NCBI RefSeq assembly: GCF_016734805.1
Contig: NZ_JAERQG010000002.1
Coordinates: forward strand, 1,020,421-1,084,420
Length of the DNA stretch: 64,000 nt
Direction of reading: 5' to 3'
Origin: Marivirga atlantica
GTDB lineage: Bacteria > Bacteroidota > Bacteroidia > Cytophagales > Cyclobacteriaceae
The notes under the pieces were generated by a model. The model was given only the letters and a program-made list of their open reading frames with translations, had not been told where the DNA came from and searched no databases. The stretch's first letter is position 1, and every line of letters starts with the position of its first letter. The translations under genes were made by a program, and so were the position numbers. Of the stretch, positions 9,592 to 18,156 are shown in pieces.

Positions 9592-10269
9592 CTACATGAT
9601 CAAAACAAGCTTCCAGCCTAGCATGGCACTCACAACAATCCAAAAACCTTCTAAAATGCCCAAACCAATTGATTTACCAATCTTATTATGTTCAGATAAA
9701 CGTATAAGCATGGGTAATGACAACGAAATAAGAGCTTCGGAAATAATAATATATACAGGTGCATTAAACACCATCAAAGTATTTGGATGATAAAACCACC
9801 AGCCAGCATTATTGGCTAAATGTTCGTATAATGGGATATACATTCCACCTGCAATACATAAGATGATAGAAGCTTTTAAAACTTTAAACTTCTGCGTTAA
9901 CAATACCCCAATAAAGCTCAACTGAAGAATAATGTTGGACCATGCGAAAGGCATATAAGCAGGTGAATCCCAAATCATGGCTTCTTTGGCAGGATAAACC
10001 AAACTATTGATAACACTTACCAAATAATAGTCGGCTATCAATTCCATAAAACCTGCAATGGTACCGATAATTGCAAGTCTCAGAATCAGTTGATTTTTAA
10101 ACTTAACAGCATAAAACCAATAGAAAGTGTATAGCAAAAAGGTAATAACACTTGCACTCCAAGGCCCTGCCGTAGTAATTGAGCTACCCAAGGACCATAG
10201 CACAAGAATAAAAGCGGTTGAAAGAATAACTCGTGTACTCTGCTTATTTAAGCCGTTGATAGTTTCCAT
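9592..10269 (-). CDS. Unknown integral membrane protein, partner of MpaB-type oxygenase
   Basis: 225 residues with about seven hydrophobic helices and short loops. Notable loop residues are IADYYLV and the aromatic cluster NNAGWWFYHPN between helices. I do not recognise a characterised family. It begins 3 nt after the stop codon of the upstream MpaB-family oxygenase gene, so the two are almost certainly co-transcribed and may act on the same hydrophobic substrate; this is inference. The sequence looks intact from ATG to stop. Confidence 0.7.
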   Translation of the reverse strand: METINGLNKQSTRVILSTAFILVLWSLGSSITTAGPWSASVITFLLYTFYWFYAVKFKNQLILRLAIIGTIAGFMELIADYYLVSVINSLVYPAKEAMIWDSPAYMPFAWSNIILQLSFIGVLLTQKFKVLKASIILCIAGGMYIPLYEHLANNAGWWFYHPNTLMVFNAPVYIIISEALISLSLPMLIRLSEHNKIGKSIGLGILEGFWIVVSAMLGWKLVLIM

Positions 10270-10272
10270 AGA

Positions 10273-11499
10273 TTAAAAGTTTTGGTTGAGGTTCCAGTTT
10301 TGGGTTAATGATGGTGGTATATAAAAATGAACTGACTTATTCTCATTAAAATGATGTATTATACTTTTTAAAAGCACTTTATTAAATACACCACTTATCT
10401 CCTGAATGAATTTATGATGCTCAAGCTTACTAATATCTTTTGTGAAGAATTTAGTAAGCCTTAAGGCTACATCATCCTTTTTATTATCTCCATCTTTTAA
10501 ACCGATATATTGAGCCAATGGCTTACCACTACCCTGTTCAAAATCCTGAAGAAAATACTGTATCATATATTCCGGTACACCTCTAAAAATATTACCCGGC
10601 ATGGTATGATTAATAAAATTGATACAGGATGCTGTTAATGCAATGCCAGATTCAGAAGTATCTGCTTGATGCTTGAGTATTTTATTGGCTAAGTCAAAAG
10701 CATTCTCATAAGTGTCAGGAATTAAGGCTTCCTTTATTCCCATCAAATGACCAACTACCTGCCAGCAGTGTAAATAGCCTTCTATTTGGTTTTCGGATAG
10801 ATTTATATCCAGTCGCTCAAGCCCTTTTAATATTACTGGTGCAAATGACATTAAGGTACCGGCCAGGTCTTCCTGATTTATCGGCTCTCCCAGATCATGG
10901 GCATCCCATTGGAAACCGTTTTTACTAGCCTGATATTTGAGATAATATCTAATGGAGGCATGAATTAATCTTACTTTCTGAATGGTCACCAAACCAGTTC
11001 CGTCAGCTGAGAGTCCTCCGGGGCTCATCACATTAAAGATCATTTGGCCTGTTTCCATTAATCTTCTGACTAAAGGATCCATGTCTTTATAATGGGTCAT
11101 CAAACGGCCTGTATCAAAAAGTACTTGAGCACCTTTTGCGCAGGTATAACACATGGGCAAGGAACTTACGTTCAGCAACATGAATATTTCTGGACCAAAC
11201 TCGGCAAACACCTGCTCACCAACTTTGATCTTATCGGCATCATACCAATCAGGTAGTTGAGCTGAATCAATAAAGTATTTGTCTAGGGTTAATTTTAACT
11301 CACCTTCAAACTGTTTGAAAGTTTGTTCATTAAAAGTGTGATTACTTACAAGAGTTACGAAAACAGCATTGAGATGCTCGGCATTACCGCTATCTATCAC
11401 CTGTTTTATAACGTTGTCAGCTAATTCATCAGTTATATGTCTACAGCTTTCAAGAAAAGGAATTGTAATTTCGTTTTGGTTGAATTCTAAGGATGCCAT
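10273..11499 (-). CDS. Oxygenase MpaB / latex-clearing-protein family (DUF2236)
   Basis: 408 residues and soluble, with no signal peptide. It matches the DUF2236 fold: DPLVRRLMETGQMIFNVMSPGGL near residues 140-165, then RLIHASIRYYLK (about 178-190), TLMSFAPVILKGLERL (about 215-230) and HCWQVVGHLMGIKEAL (about 245-260). Family members (rubber oxygenase Lcp, MpaB) are heme proteins that oxidise hydrophobic isoprenoid or ketone substrates; the substrate here is unknown. It lies 3 nt from the downstream membrane-protein gene. Family assignment is fairly sure, reaction is not. Confidence 0.75.
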   Translation of the reverse strand: MASLEFNQNEITIPFLESCRHITDELADNVIKQVIDSGNAEHLNAVFVTLVSNHTFNEQTFKQFEGELKLTLDKYFIDSAQLPDWYDADKIKVGEQVFAEFGPEIFMLLNVSSLPMCYTCAKGAQVLFDTGRLMTHYKDMDPLVRRLMETGQMIFNVMSPGGLSADGTGLVTIQKVRLIHASIRYYLKYQASKNGFQWDAHDLGEPINQEDLAGTLMSFAPVILKGLERLDINLSENQIEGYLHCWQVVGHLMGIKEALIPDTYENAFDLANKILKHQADTSESGIALTASCINFINHTMPGNIFRGVPEYMIQYFLQDFEQGSGKPLAQYIGLKDGDNKKDDVALRLTKFFTKDISKLEHHKFIQEISGVFNKVLLKSIIHHFNENKSVHFYIPPSLTQNWNLNQNF

Positions 11500-11559
11500 T
11501 AGGTTTTTTAAGCAAAATATTAAATCATATTTAATATTTTGCTTAACACTCTGAAAATA

Positions 11560-12135
11560 TCATGGCACTAACCAACTGCTCTTGTTATTTTTTAAATCAA
11601 TACACACTCTAATATGCTCACTTCCATTGAGTTGAAGTACCGCTATTACTTTTATGTTAAATTCTATCACAGCAAAGTGTTCCTCATCAAATTCTTTTTT
11701 GAAAGTATGAGCTCTCTCTAAACTTTTAACTTCACTTCCCGGTGCTTTCGTAGTGTTATAGGCTTCCTTGCCCCCTTTCAAATTCAGCCAATGACTTAGC
11801 GCCAGATCATTCTGATGATGTACATGCGCCTCACCAATTAATTTTAGCTGGATTTTGTGCCCTTTATCGTAAGCTAGAATGGTAGCGTTCTTGTTTTCTT
11901 TTAATTCATGGACTTTGCTCGACCGCTCATCGGTATAAATAATAGCAGCTTGATCATTCTCATTAAAGTTCCTTAACACAACGGTCCTTAAATTTGGCGT
12001 ATCATTTTTAATAGTTGCAAGCGTAACAAAGTGCATAGCTGACCTATTATCAGCCGCTGCCCTTTTTAATAAATCGAATACGGTTCTCTTGATCTCTGGT
12101 AAGCTATCTTCAGATTTAATATAATTACTACTCAT
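11560..12135 (-). CDS. Pyridoxamine 5'-phosphate oxidase family flavoprotein
   Basis: 191 residues with the split-barrel FMN-binding pattern: MHFVTLATIKNDTPNLRTVVLR near residues 38-60, TDERSSKVHELKENKNATI near 75-95 and a C-terminal domain containing SSWLVP. RTVVLR and D-x-R-S-x-K are the typical FMN-contact segments of the PNPOx/Alr4036-like group. The short C-terminus and the absence of the full PNPOx dimerisation domain make true PdxH activity doubtful. It overlaps the upstream SRPBCC-like gene by 4 nt (ATGA). Confidence 0.82.
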   Translation of the reverse strand: MSSNYIKSEDSLPEIKRTVFDLLKRAAADNRSAMHFVTLATIKNDTPNLRTVVLRNFNENDQAAIIYTDERSSKVHELKENKNATILAYDKGHKIQLKLIGEAHVHHQNDLALSHWLNLKGGKEAYNTTKAPGSEVKSLERAHTFKKEFDEEHFAVIEFNIKVIAVLQLNGSEHIRVCIDLKNNKSSWLVP

Positions 12136-12632
12136 TTAATTCTCTTTTTAATCGACCTGTCCATCCAATTACCAAAGCGCGACCAAAACAAGCCCTGTGA
12201 CCAACTCCACATGCCATATATTGAAGGTTGTACAAATGAGCTCAGCTTAACAGTAAAATGCGTTCCTTTTTCTGTTGGTGCACTACTAAACTCCAGGCGA
12301 TAAGGACGAATTAATCGGAAACTGATAGCATAACTTCCATAGAAGTACTGGAGGTCTCGATAATGGGCATTGACTTCTCCTATTTCTCCAGCTAAAGAAA
12401 GTAAAGGACCATGATGTATATTGAGCACACCTTTTGAAAAAGCACTACTTTCTTCAGGCTTTAAAAGAAACTCAACCCGGTAAGGGAAAATCTGTGATTT
12501 GGTAAAAGTTTTGGGATCATTTAGCCAATCCCACACTTGTGCCTCATTATATTGAGACTTAAAGGTTTTCTCAAAAATGTGGTTTCTGAAATGGCTAGGC
12601 TTAGCATTTTTAACCGCTCTTTTGTCTGACAT
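12132..12632 (-). CDS. SRPBCC-like hypothetical protein
   Basis: 166 residues from the ATG at 12632; the open frame extends to a TTG three codons earlier. The order of segments fits a START/SRPBCC lipid-binding fold: IFEKTFKSQYNEAQVWDWLNDP at the start, IFPYRVEFLLKPE, an RLIRPYRLEFSSAPT strand and a C-terminal helix GLFWSRFGNWMDRSIKKR. It contains no catalytic residues that I can name. It is translationally coupled to the downstream PPOX-family gene (ATGA overlap), so the two probably work together. Confidence 0.6.
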   Translation of the reverse strand: MSDKRAVKNAKPSHFRNHIFEKTFKSQYNEAQVWDWLNDPKTFTKSQIFPYRVEFLLKPEESSAFSKGVLNIHHGPLLSLAGEIGEVNAHYRDLQYFYGSYAISFRLIRPYRLEFSSAPTEKGTHFTVKLSSFVQPSIYGMWSWSQGLFWSRFGNWMDRSIKKRIK

Positions 12633-12686
12633 TAAAACCAAACACCATCTTACTGATGATGTTTGAAAATAAAATCATCAAAAGAG

Positions 12687-13097
12687 TTACTCCGCAGCTA
12701 ACGTTTCCTCTTCAAGTAAGAAAGCTTTCGCCTGGCCCTCGTTACCAAATATTTTAAATGGCACACCAAATTTATTCACAGCACTCAATAGCATATTAAG
12801 GTAGTATCTTTTAAAAACGTTGGCATCCGTGATAATAGCTACTTTCTCCAGACCAACTTCTATAGCCGCGGGAATCATTTCTTTCTCGAACCATTTTCTA
12901 TTTTCTGGAGATACAACACCTTGATTAGTGGTATCGGATAATACGTATTTCATTAAATGAGTCTTTGCATAAGCGAGCATGTTTTCAAAAACATCTCTGT
13001 ACTGATCCATAGTGCAATTGCTCTTCCAAACTACAAAACCAATTTTCGTATCAGGATTGTAATCTATTGAAGCATGAGGTTTATCATATATTATCAT
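12687..13097 (-). CDS. SpoIIAA/STAS-like domain protein
   Basis: 136 residues. The layout is that of the SpoIIAA-like/STAS-related proteins common in Bacteroidota: a short beta-strand pair (HASIDYNPDTKIGFVVWKSN), a helix ending in MLAYAKTHLMKYVLSDTTNQG, an ENRKWFEKEMIPAAIEVGLEKVAI segment and a C-terminal YYLNMLLSAVNKFGVPFKIF. No function has been established for this subgroup and it has no enzyme motif. It is probably a separate gene between the SRPBCC-like gene and the barrel genes. Confidence 0.65.
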   Translation of the reverse strand: MIIYDKPHASIDYNPDTKIGFVVWKSNCTMDQYRDVFENMLAYAKTHLMKYVLSDTTNQGVVSPENRKWFEKEMIPAAIEVGLEKVAIITDANVFKRYYLNMLLSAVNKFGVPFKIFGNEGQAKAFLLEEETLAAE

Positions 13098-13137
13098 AAC
13101 TAGAAATTTTACAAGAATTTAGAAAAAAATTATATTC

Positions 13138-13170
13138 TTGAAAAGTTACTTTAGATAAAATGTACCTTTG
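13138..13170 (+). promoter_or_regulatory. Bacteroidota-type promoter match with no gene in its sense
   Basis: TACCTTTG at 13163-13170 is a perfect -7 element (TAnnTTTG), with a TTG at 13138-13140 about 22 nt upstream. It faces the plus strand, but the next plus-strand gene starts at 15465; transcription would run antisense to the barrel genes at 13181-15313. It may be a chance match or an antisense promoter. Confidence 0.3.
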
Positions 13171-13180
13171 AAACGATTAA

Positions 13181-14431
13181 TCAGAAATACTGACCAAGAC
13201 CTATCACAATTCCATTGCTACCTGAAGCACCCTTGAAATCAGCTCCGTAGTCAATTCGTAAAATGGCATTATGTATCTTTTTATGGATGAATCTAATTCC
13301 TAATCCTCCAAAGTATTCCTGGTTTTCATACATCATAAAGTCATCAAAGCCACCGCCTGGTGTACGCCATGTCCCTGTATCCATAAAAGCAACCAACTGA
13401 AGTGCTAGTTTTTGCTTGTTCAATAGGCTATGTCTGTATTCTGCATTCAATACTAAGGTACCAGTCCCACGGTCTACTCTATTACCAACGCCTCTAATAT
13501 TTAAGTAGCTATCCAATACAAATGGTGCAAAGGGGCTGTTGTTATTTGAAGAAAGACCCAGGCGAAGGCGAACTGCCAAGTTTCCCTTTTCTCTTATTTT
13601 CTTATAATACTTAAAGTCATTATAGCCGATAAAAAACAAGGGATAATCAGAAAATGACCTCACATGTTGTAACGTTAGCTGATTGGTATAACCCCATAAT
13701 TGAAAATAATGCTGCTTTATCTGTTGATGTTTAAATATCAATTTTAAAAGCATTTTTTTCTCAAAGGCATAGCTAGGAGCACCTTCCACTAAAGTAGATG
13801 TTGCTGTATACTCCTCAGTAAAAAAAGCTCCACCAAATAATAAGCTGTTATTAAAATTAAAATGATGTACTAAATCTGCTCCATAAGTATAATTGTCATA
13901 ATTATAGAATACTTCACCAGCATCGAAAAACAATGGTTCTAAAGTGCTCCACTTGATATAATTAAAGTTCACATCCCATTGTGTACATTTTATTCTTATC
14001 AAATTTAAATGTACGGCTACGCTACTCCTATCATAATACTGATAGTAAGCATAAAACTTATGTCCCATTCCTAGTAGATTAACGTCCGAGGTACCAAGCT
14101 GGAACCAAAAGTTATTGGTCAAACTTCCAAAGTTCACAATTGGTAACAGTGTGAAAAGTTCTTTGAACACGTAAGTTAAAACAAGACCTTCATCAGTAAC
14201 ATCTAGTTGATAACTCACATCACCAAACATTTCAAGGTTAGTTAGCCTGTTAATCTCTCTATGTATCTTAGCAGTATCAGGCTCATCTCCTATTTGGGTA
14301 TCAATAAATTTGTTGATATAAACCTCTTTAGTTTTGTCAATGCCCTTAAATTGAATGGCAATAATCTTGTCTTGAGCAAGAGATTCAAAGCTCACAATTA
14401 GGTAGCCAACCAATAAGACAAGTCGAAACAT
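13181..14431 (-). CDS. BamA/TamA (Omp85) family outer membrane protein, short form
   Basis: 416 residues with a signal peptide (MFRLVLLVGYLIVSFESLAQ). One POTRA-like domain (about residues 22-95: IIAIQFKGIDKTKEVYINKF, INRLTNLEMFGDVSYQL) precedes a C-terminal 16-strand-type barrel. Segments such as SYLNIRGVGNRVDRGTGTLV and LNAEYRHSL match the Omp85 VRG(F/Y) and adjacent strand motifs. With a single POTRA it is shorter than BamA and resembles TamA-like or patatin-associated Omp85 proteins. It sits 9 nt after another barrel gene. Client unknown. Confidence 0.82.
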   Translation of the reverse strand: MFRLVLLVGYLIVSFESLAQDKIIAIQFKGIDKTKEVYINKFIDTQIGDEPDTAKIHREINRLTNLEMFGDVSYQLDVTDEGLVLTYVFKELFTLLPIVNFGSLTNNFWFQLGTSDVNLLGMGHKFYAYYQYYDRSSVAVHLNLIRIKCTQWDVNFNYIKWSTLEPLFFDAGEVFYNYDNYTYGADLVHHFNFNNSLLFGGAFFTEEYTATSTLVEGAPSYAFEKKMLLKLIFKHQQIKQHYFQLWGYTNQLTLQHVRSFSDYPLFFIGYNDFKYYKKIREKGNLAVRLRLGLSSNNNSPFAPFVLDSYLNIRGVGNRVDRGTGTLVLNAEYRHSLLNKQKLALQLVAFMDTGTWRTPGGGFDDFMMYENQEYFGGLGIRFIHKKIHNAILRIDYGADFKGASGSNGIVIGLGQYF

Positions 14432-14440
14432 ATACTAAAA

Positions 14441-15313
14441 CTACTGTCTTATCAGTCTTATCCCAAGATTAAATGTATTTCCTGCACCGGCTCCTTCACT
14501 CCCAGCCCAAAATGAAGTATATAATAACTCCAGCTCAACAAATTGTGGCATTAATTGATATTTGGCTCCGAGCCCACTTTGAACAAAGTAATTATTAAAA
14601 GCCTCAAAGCTTTGTCCCTGATCATTATAGTGTGTAGGAAAATATTCAACCATACCGTATAAAGTCCACCTGGTGGTAGGGAAATAACTCAAAAAGCCAC
14701 TTGTCTGCGTTTGCAGGAAGTTATTCTCTCGGAAAGAGTCACGCACAAAATTCATCCAGAAAGCTTGTTGAAAGAACAATTGAAGTTTATTGCTAATTGG
14801 TTTATCATAGTAGAACTGAGTCAACCACAGACTTTTATCAGTTTCTAAAAAAGGGTAAGGACCACCCTCATCAGGAAGAGGTGCTTCTAAATCCTGTTCT
14901 AGTGGCCAAAGAAAAGTAGATTGAATGGAAAGCCGTTTCAGGTTCTTAAAAGGTGCTATTTTAATTTTAGGCCCAAAACCAGTAATTGCTGTTCTGTTAT
15001 TTAAATTCTCATCTTCATAATTAACCTGCTTCACCCAAACATCCAGTCCTAAATTAAGCTGGTCATTCACACCATACAAAAATTGATTAATAGATGTAAA
15101 ATAGGTTTGTCTACCACCATTAATAGGCTCTTTATTTAAAGGTCTTTCTCCAAAGGCCTTTGTTTGGGTATATAGATTCTGAAAACTTTTAAACTCCCAT
15201 TCGCCCCTGTCAAATAATATTGAGGGTGTATAAGTCTGCAGGTTTTCCTGAGCAAGCAAGCCTAATGGAAGGCTACTAAAAAGGCTGATAAGTATTAAGG
15301 TTCTTTTTATCAT
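14441..15313 (-). CDS. Outer membrane beta-barrel protein of unknown role
   Basis: 290 residues with a signal peptide (MIKRTLILISLFSSLPLGLLAQ). The rest is alternating polar/hydrophobic strand segments ending in aromatic residues (SINQFLYGVNDQLNLGLDVWVKQ, LFFQQAFWMNFV, ELLYTSFWAGSE), and it ends with the strand NLGIRLIRQ. This is the pattern of a 12-14-strand outer-membrane barrel. No characterised family is recognised. It is probably co-transcribed with the Omp85-like gene 9 nt downstream, which could fold it or act with it; this is inference. Confidence 0.65.
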   Translation of the reverse strand: MIKRTLILISLFSSLPLGLLAQENLQTYTPSILFDRGEWEFKSFQNLYTQTKAFGERPLNKEPINGGRQTYFTSINQFLYGVNDQLNLGLDVWVKQVNYEDENLNNRTAITGFGPKIKIAPFKNLKRLSIQSTFLWPLEQDLEAPLPDEGGPYPFLETDKSLWLTQFYYDKPISNKLQLFFQQAFWMNFVRDSFRENNFLQTQTSGFLSYFPTTRWTLYGMVEYFPTHYNDQGQSFEAFNNYFVQSGLGAKYQLMPQFVELELLYTSFWAGSEGAGAGNTFNLGIRLIRQ

Positions 15314-15426
15314 ACTTCAATGTAGCACGGCATGAGTCATATCAACTGTCATGGAGCAGACAGAGCTTTTCATTTCATGATGGCTAATTCTTCCAAACAA
15401 GTGTTAGGCAAGCCCTGTTTAGTTTC

Positions 15427-15434
15427 TATATTTG
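15427..15434 (+). promoter_or_regulatory. -7 promoter element for 3-hydroxyacyl-CoA dehydrogenase
   Basis: TATATTTG matches the Bacteroidota -7 consensus TAnnTTTG exactly and lies 30 nt before the ATG at 15465, leaving a short A-rich leader. No clear -33 TTTG is visible. Confidence 0.55.
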
Positions 15435-15464
15435 TTGAAAAATTAAAAGTCAAACTATATTAAT

Positions 15465-16355
15465 ATGAAAAATATTGCAGTAATAGGTTCCGGAACTATG
15501 GGTAATGGCATTGCACATGTTTTTGCTCAAAATGATTTTAAGGTTTCCCTAATTGACATCAAGCAAGAAGCATTAGACAAAGCCCTTCAAACCATAGAAA
15601 AAAACCTTGACAGGCAAGTAAAGAAAGAAATTATTGACGAAGCCAAAAAGGCGGACACTCTAAAAAATATTACCACCTATACTTCTGTTAAAGAAGGTGC
15701 AGCAAATGCGGAATTAGTGGTAGAAGCAGCAACTGAAAATGTTGATTTAAAGCTGAACATCTTCAAAGAACTTGATCAGGTTTGTAACGATAACACCATT
15801 CTGGCTTCTAATACCAGCTCAATTAGCATTACTAAAATTGCTGCTGTTACGAACAGACCAGATAAAGTGATTGGCATGCATTTTATGAATCCTGTTCCAG
15901 TGATGAAGTTAGTTGAGGTAATCAGGGGCTATAGCACTTCTGATGAAGTAACTGATCAAATTATGGAGCTTTCAAAAAGCTTGGGCAAGATACCAGAAAT
16001 GACTAATGATTATCCTGGTTTTATTGCTAATAGAATTTTAATGCCAATGATCAATGAAGCTATTTTTAGCTTATTTGAAGGCGTAGCTGGTGTTAAAGAA
16101 ATTGATTCAATTATGAAGTTAGGTATGGCGCACCCTATGGGGCCATTACAACTAGCTGATTTTATTGGACTAGATGTTTGCCTGAGCATTCTAAACGTAC
16201 TACATGATGGATTAGGTGACCCTAAATACAGACCATGTCCTTTATTGATTAACATGGTGCAAGCTGGTAAAATGGGTATTAAATCAGGTGAAGGTTTTTA
16301 TTCATATGGCCATGGTACTAAAGATTTAATAGTAGCAGATACATTTAAGAAATAA
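15465..16355 (+). CDS. 3-hydroxybutyryl-CoA (3-hydroxyacyl-CoA) dehydrogenase
   Basis: 296 residues, the normal length for the single-function enzyme. The N-terminal Rossmann domain has the NAD site IAVIGSGTMGNGIAHVFA (residues 4-21, GxGxMG) and the acidic Asp at the end of strand 2 (SLIDIK). The substrate domain contains ASNTSSISITKIA, IGMHFMNPVPVMKLVEVI (catalytic His in GMHFMNP) and NDYPGFIANRILMPMINEA. It catalyses reversible oxidation of 3-hydroxyacyl-CoA with NAD(P), in fatty-acid oxidation or butyrate/PHB-type pathways. The DUF3820 gene follows directly after the stop. Confidence 0.95.
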   Translation: MKNIAVIGSGTMGNGIAHVFAQNDFKVSLIDIKQEALDKALQTIEKNLDRQVKKEIIDEAKKADTLKNITTYTSVKEGAANAELVVEAATENVDLKLNIFKELDQVCNDNTILASNTSSISITKIAAVTNRPDKVIGMHFMNPVPVMKLVEVIRGYSTSDEVTDQIMELSKSLGKIPEMTNDYPGFIANRILMPMINEAIFSLFEGVAGVKEIDSIMKLGMAHPMGPLQLADFIGLDVCLSILNVLHDGLGDPKYRPCPLLINMVQAGKMGIKSGEGFYSYGHGTKDLIVADTFKK

Positions 16356-16580
16356 ATGGAAGGATTAAATCCTGAAATTCTAAAAGACTTAGTAAGAGTT
16401 AAAATGCCCTTTGGAAAATATAAGGGCATTTTACTTTGTAATCTTCCTGTTTCCTACCTTGAATGGTTTAAGCGTAAAGATGGTTTTCCTGCAGGAAAAT
16501 TGGGCATGCAATTGGAAACACTTTGGGTAATCAAAACCAATGGATTGGAAGAGATTTTACATCAACTAAAAGGTAGATAG
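16356..16580 (+). CDS. DUF3820 family protein
   Basis: 74 residues beginning immediately after the dehydrogenase stop codon (TAAATG), so it is in the same operon. VRVKMPFGKYKGILLCNLPVSYLEWF is the diagnostic DUF3820 segment, whose F-G-K-Y-K-G and P-x-x-Y-L-x-W positions also occur in exonuclease-associated modules. The biochemical role is unknown. The last codons lie in a small hairpin (TAGATA/TATCTA, 16574-16590) followed by TTTT, which may act as the terminator. Confidence 0.8.
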   Translation: MEGLNPEILKDLVRVKMPFGKYKGILLCNLPVSYLEWFKRKDGFPAGKLGMQLETLWVIKTNGLEEILHQLKGR

Positions 16581-16587
16581 CTCTTAT

Positions 16588-17016
16588 CTATTTTCCTGTA
16601 TTGACCTTGTTCTCTTGAATGTAAATAGCTGGGATTAGCAAAACCATAAGCGTTGGATTTACAATAAGCCTGTGGAGAAATGAGATATACATGTGATCCA
16701 TGGTAACAGAAAATCTCAAAATGAAATAGGGTATCAATAAAAATAGTAATCCGAAGAGTTCTACTATAAGTCCGAAGCGCACATACTTTCGCTGATAAAA
16801 TAATGCATATATCAACAACAACATGAGGTTGTCATTCATTAAAAAGCGCAAACTCCTATTGAAAATAAAGCGTGTTTTGAAGGATGCTTCGTTTAGTATT
16901 AGTTGGCTGTAGTCAAACTTCTGAAAAATGAATACGAGCCCCAGACATATAAAGCAGAAGACAATTAACGCTAATCGTTTTGATCTGTCTGGTTGTAATT
17001 GATTACTTTTTAGCAT
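16588..17016 (-). CDS. Exosortase F system-associated membrane protein
   Basis: 142 residues with four hydrophobic helices. The conserved features of the XrtF-associated family are present: the RSLRFLMNDNLMLLLIYALF stretch (about residues 54-73), a Y-V-R-F-G turn and the C-terminal HRLIVNPTLMVLLIPAIYIQ segment (about 113-132). It overlaps the XrtF gene by 14 nt, as expected for an obligate partner. Its biochemical role in the exosortase system is not established. It is the last gene of a four-gene operon. Confidence 0.85.
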   Translation of the reverse strand: MLKSNQLQPDRSKRLALIVFCFICLGLVFIFQKFDYSQLILNEASFKTRFIFNRSLRFLMNDNLMLLLIYALFYQRKYVRFGLIVELFGLLFLLIPYFILRFSVTMDHMYISFLHRLIVNPTLMVLLIPAIYIQENKVNTGK

Positions 17017-17530
17017 CTATTTTAAATATCCATAATGCCCATAAACCAAAAACCGCTATGTATATAAATGCAGTAAACAGAAATTTGTGAGAAAAATAAA
17101 GCAGCTTTGGCAGTGATAAGGTGACATGATACAAAAGATCTATCCTTAAGAGATTAAATAAATGAACTACTATTAATCCTACTGGAACAAACCATAGCAT
17201 TTTCATTGAAGGTCTACTGTAGGCAAAAACAAAGGCTATGAATATAATCATAACGTTTAGACCATTACAACCTTCATAAACAGAAAGAACAGCTCGTTCA
17301 TCTTTAAAAATATAGACACTCTTTAAATCTTCTTTGGGACCAGTAGTGATGTTTTCATTATAAAGAGACAGCACATCGGCCGTTTGCTCGGTCACAAATT
17401 GTGTCATCCAATCTGCTTTTTCAGAGTAAGCATCAAGATAAAAGCCGTAAAGTACATTCAAGATTATGTAGAGCCCCAGAAACTTCCCAAGGAATAAAAT
17501 TGAGGGTTTAAAATCGGCAAACAAACTCAT
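17003..17530 (-). CDS. xrtF: Exosortase family protein XrtF
   Basis: 175 residues with about five helices. The putative catalytic triad of exosortases is visible: Cys88 in VYEGCNGLNVM, Arg129 in LFNLLRIDLLYHV and His148 in YFSHKFLFTAF, plus the arginine in AYSRPSMK. Exosortases are inner-membrane transpeptidases that cut C-terminal sorting tags and usually attach targets to an extracellular polymer; XrtF is a Bacteroidota subtype whose targets are not known. It overlaps the upstream NeuD-type gene by 4 nt and the downstream associated gene by 14 nt. Confidence 0.9.
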   Translation of the reverse strand: MSLFADFKPSILFLGKFLGLYIILNVLYGFYLDAYSEKADWMTQFVTEQTADVLSLYNENITTGPKEDLKSVYIFKDERAVLSVYEGCNGLNVMIIFIAFVFAYSRPSMKMLWFVPVGLIVVHLFNLLRIDLLYHVTLSLPKLLYFSHKFLFTAFIYIAVFGLWALWIFKIDAKK

Positions 17531-18156
17531 GAATCAATCTCTTTTGCGGGAACACCAACAGCCGTTTTACCAGCTGATAAATCTGAGGTGAGTACAGCGC
17601 CTGATCCTAATACACTTTGTTTCTCCAGTATAATGCCATTTAAAATGTTAGCACCGCTCCCTACAAAAGCACCTTCCTTCAAATGCACATTTCCTGATAA
17701 ATTGGCTCCTGGCATTACAGAACTATAATCGTCAAGCTGACAGTCATGACCAATGGTAGCATTAAGATTGACAACAGTAAATTTGCCTACCTTGATATTG
17801 GTTGTAAAGTTTGCTCCGGCACAAATAATGCTTCCTTCACCAACATCTAGCAAATCATTAAAAATTGCATAAGGAGAAACCAAGCTTAAAAAGCTAACTT
17901 TTGGGTTAACTATTTGATCAACTATGACTTTTCTTACTTGACCATTACCAATCGCCACTACCACACTAATATTCTCATTATAGCTATTTAAGTGACTAAT
18001 TGTACCCAAGTAAAGCTTATCTAGTTCCTTAGATTTATCTTCATCATCAAAATATCCTAAGAAGCGATAATGATATTGTTTTTTAATAAGCTGTTGCAAA
18101 ATAAGATTAACCTCTCTACCAAACCCTCCTGCTCCTATAATCGCCACGTCAGTCAT
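17527..18156 (-). CDS. NeuD/PglD-type sugar O-acyltransferase (second copy)
   Basis: 209 residues. An N-terminal Rossmann-like domain (VAIIGAGGFGREVNLILQQL) is followed by a left-handed beta-helix of hexapeptide repeats (VNLNATIGHDCQLDDYSSVMP, VHLKEGAFVGSGANILNG). The active-site His of the NeuD/PglD family is present in IGHDCQ. Such enzymes acetylate amino sugars or sialic acids on the way to glycans. It overlaps its neighbours by 4 nt on each side, between the other NeuD copy and xrtF. The exact sugar is unknown. Confidence 0.9.
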   Translation of the reverse strand: MTDVAIIGAGGFGREVNLILQQLIKKQYHYRFLGYFDDEDKSKELDKLYLGTISHLNSYNENISVVVAIGNGQVRKVIVDQIVNPKVSFLSLVSPYAIFNDLLDVGEGSIICAGANFTTNIKVGKFTVVNLNATIGHDCQLDDYSSVMPGANLSGNVHLKEGAFVGSGANILNGIILEKQSVLGSGAVLTSDLSAGKTAVGVPAKEIDS

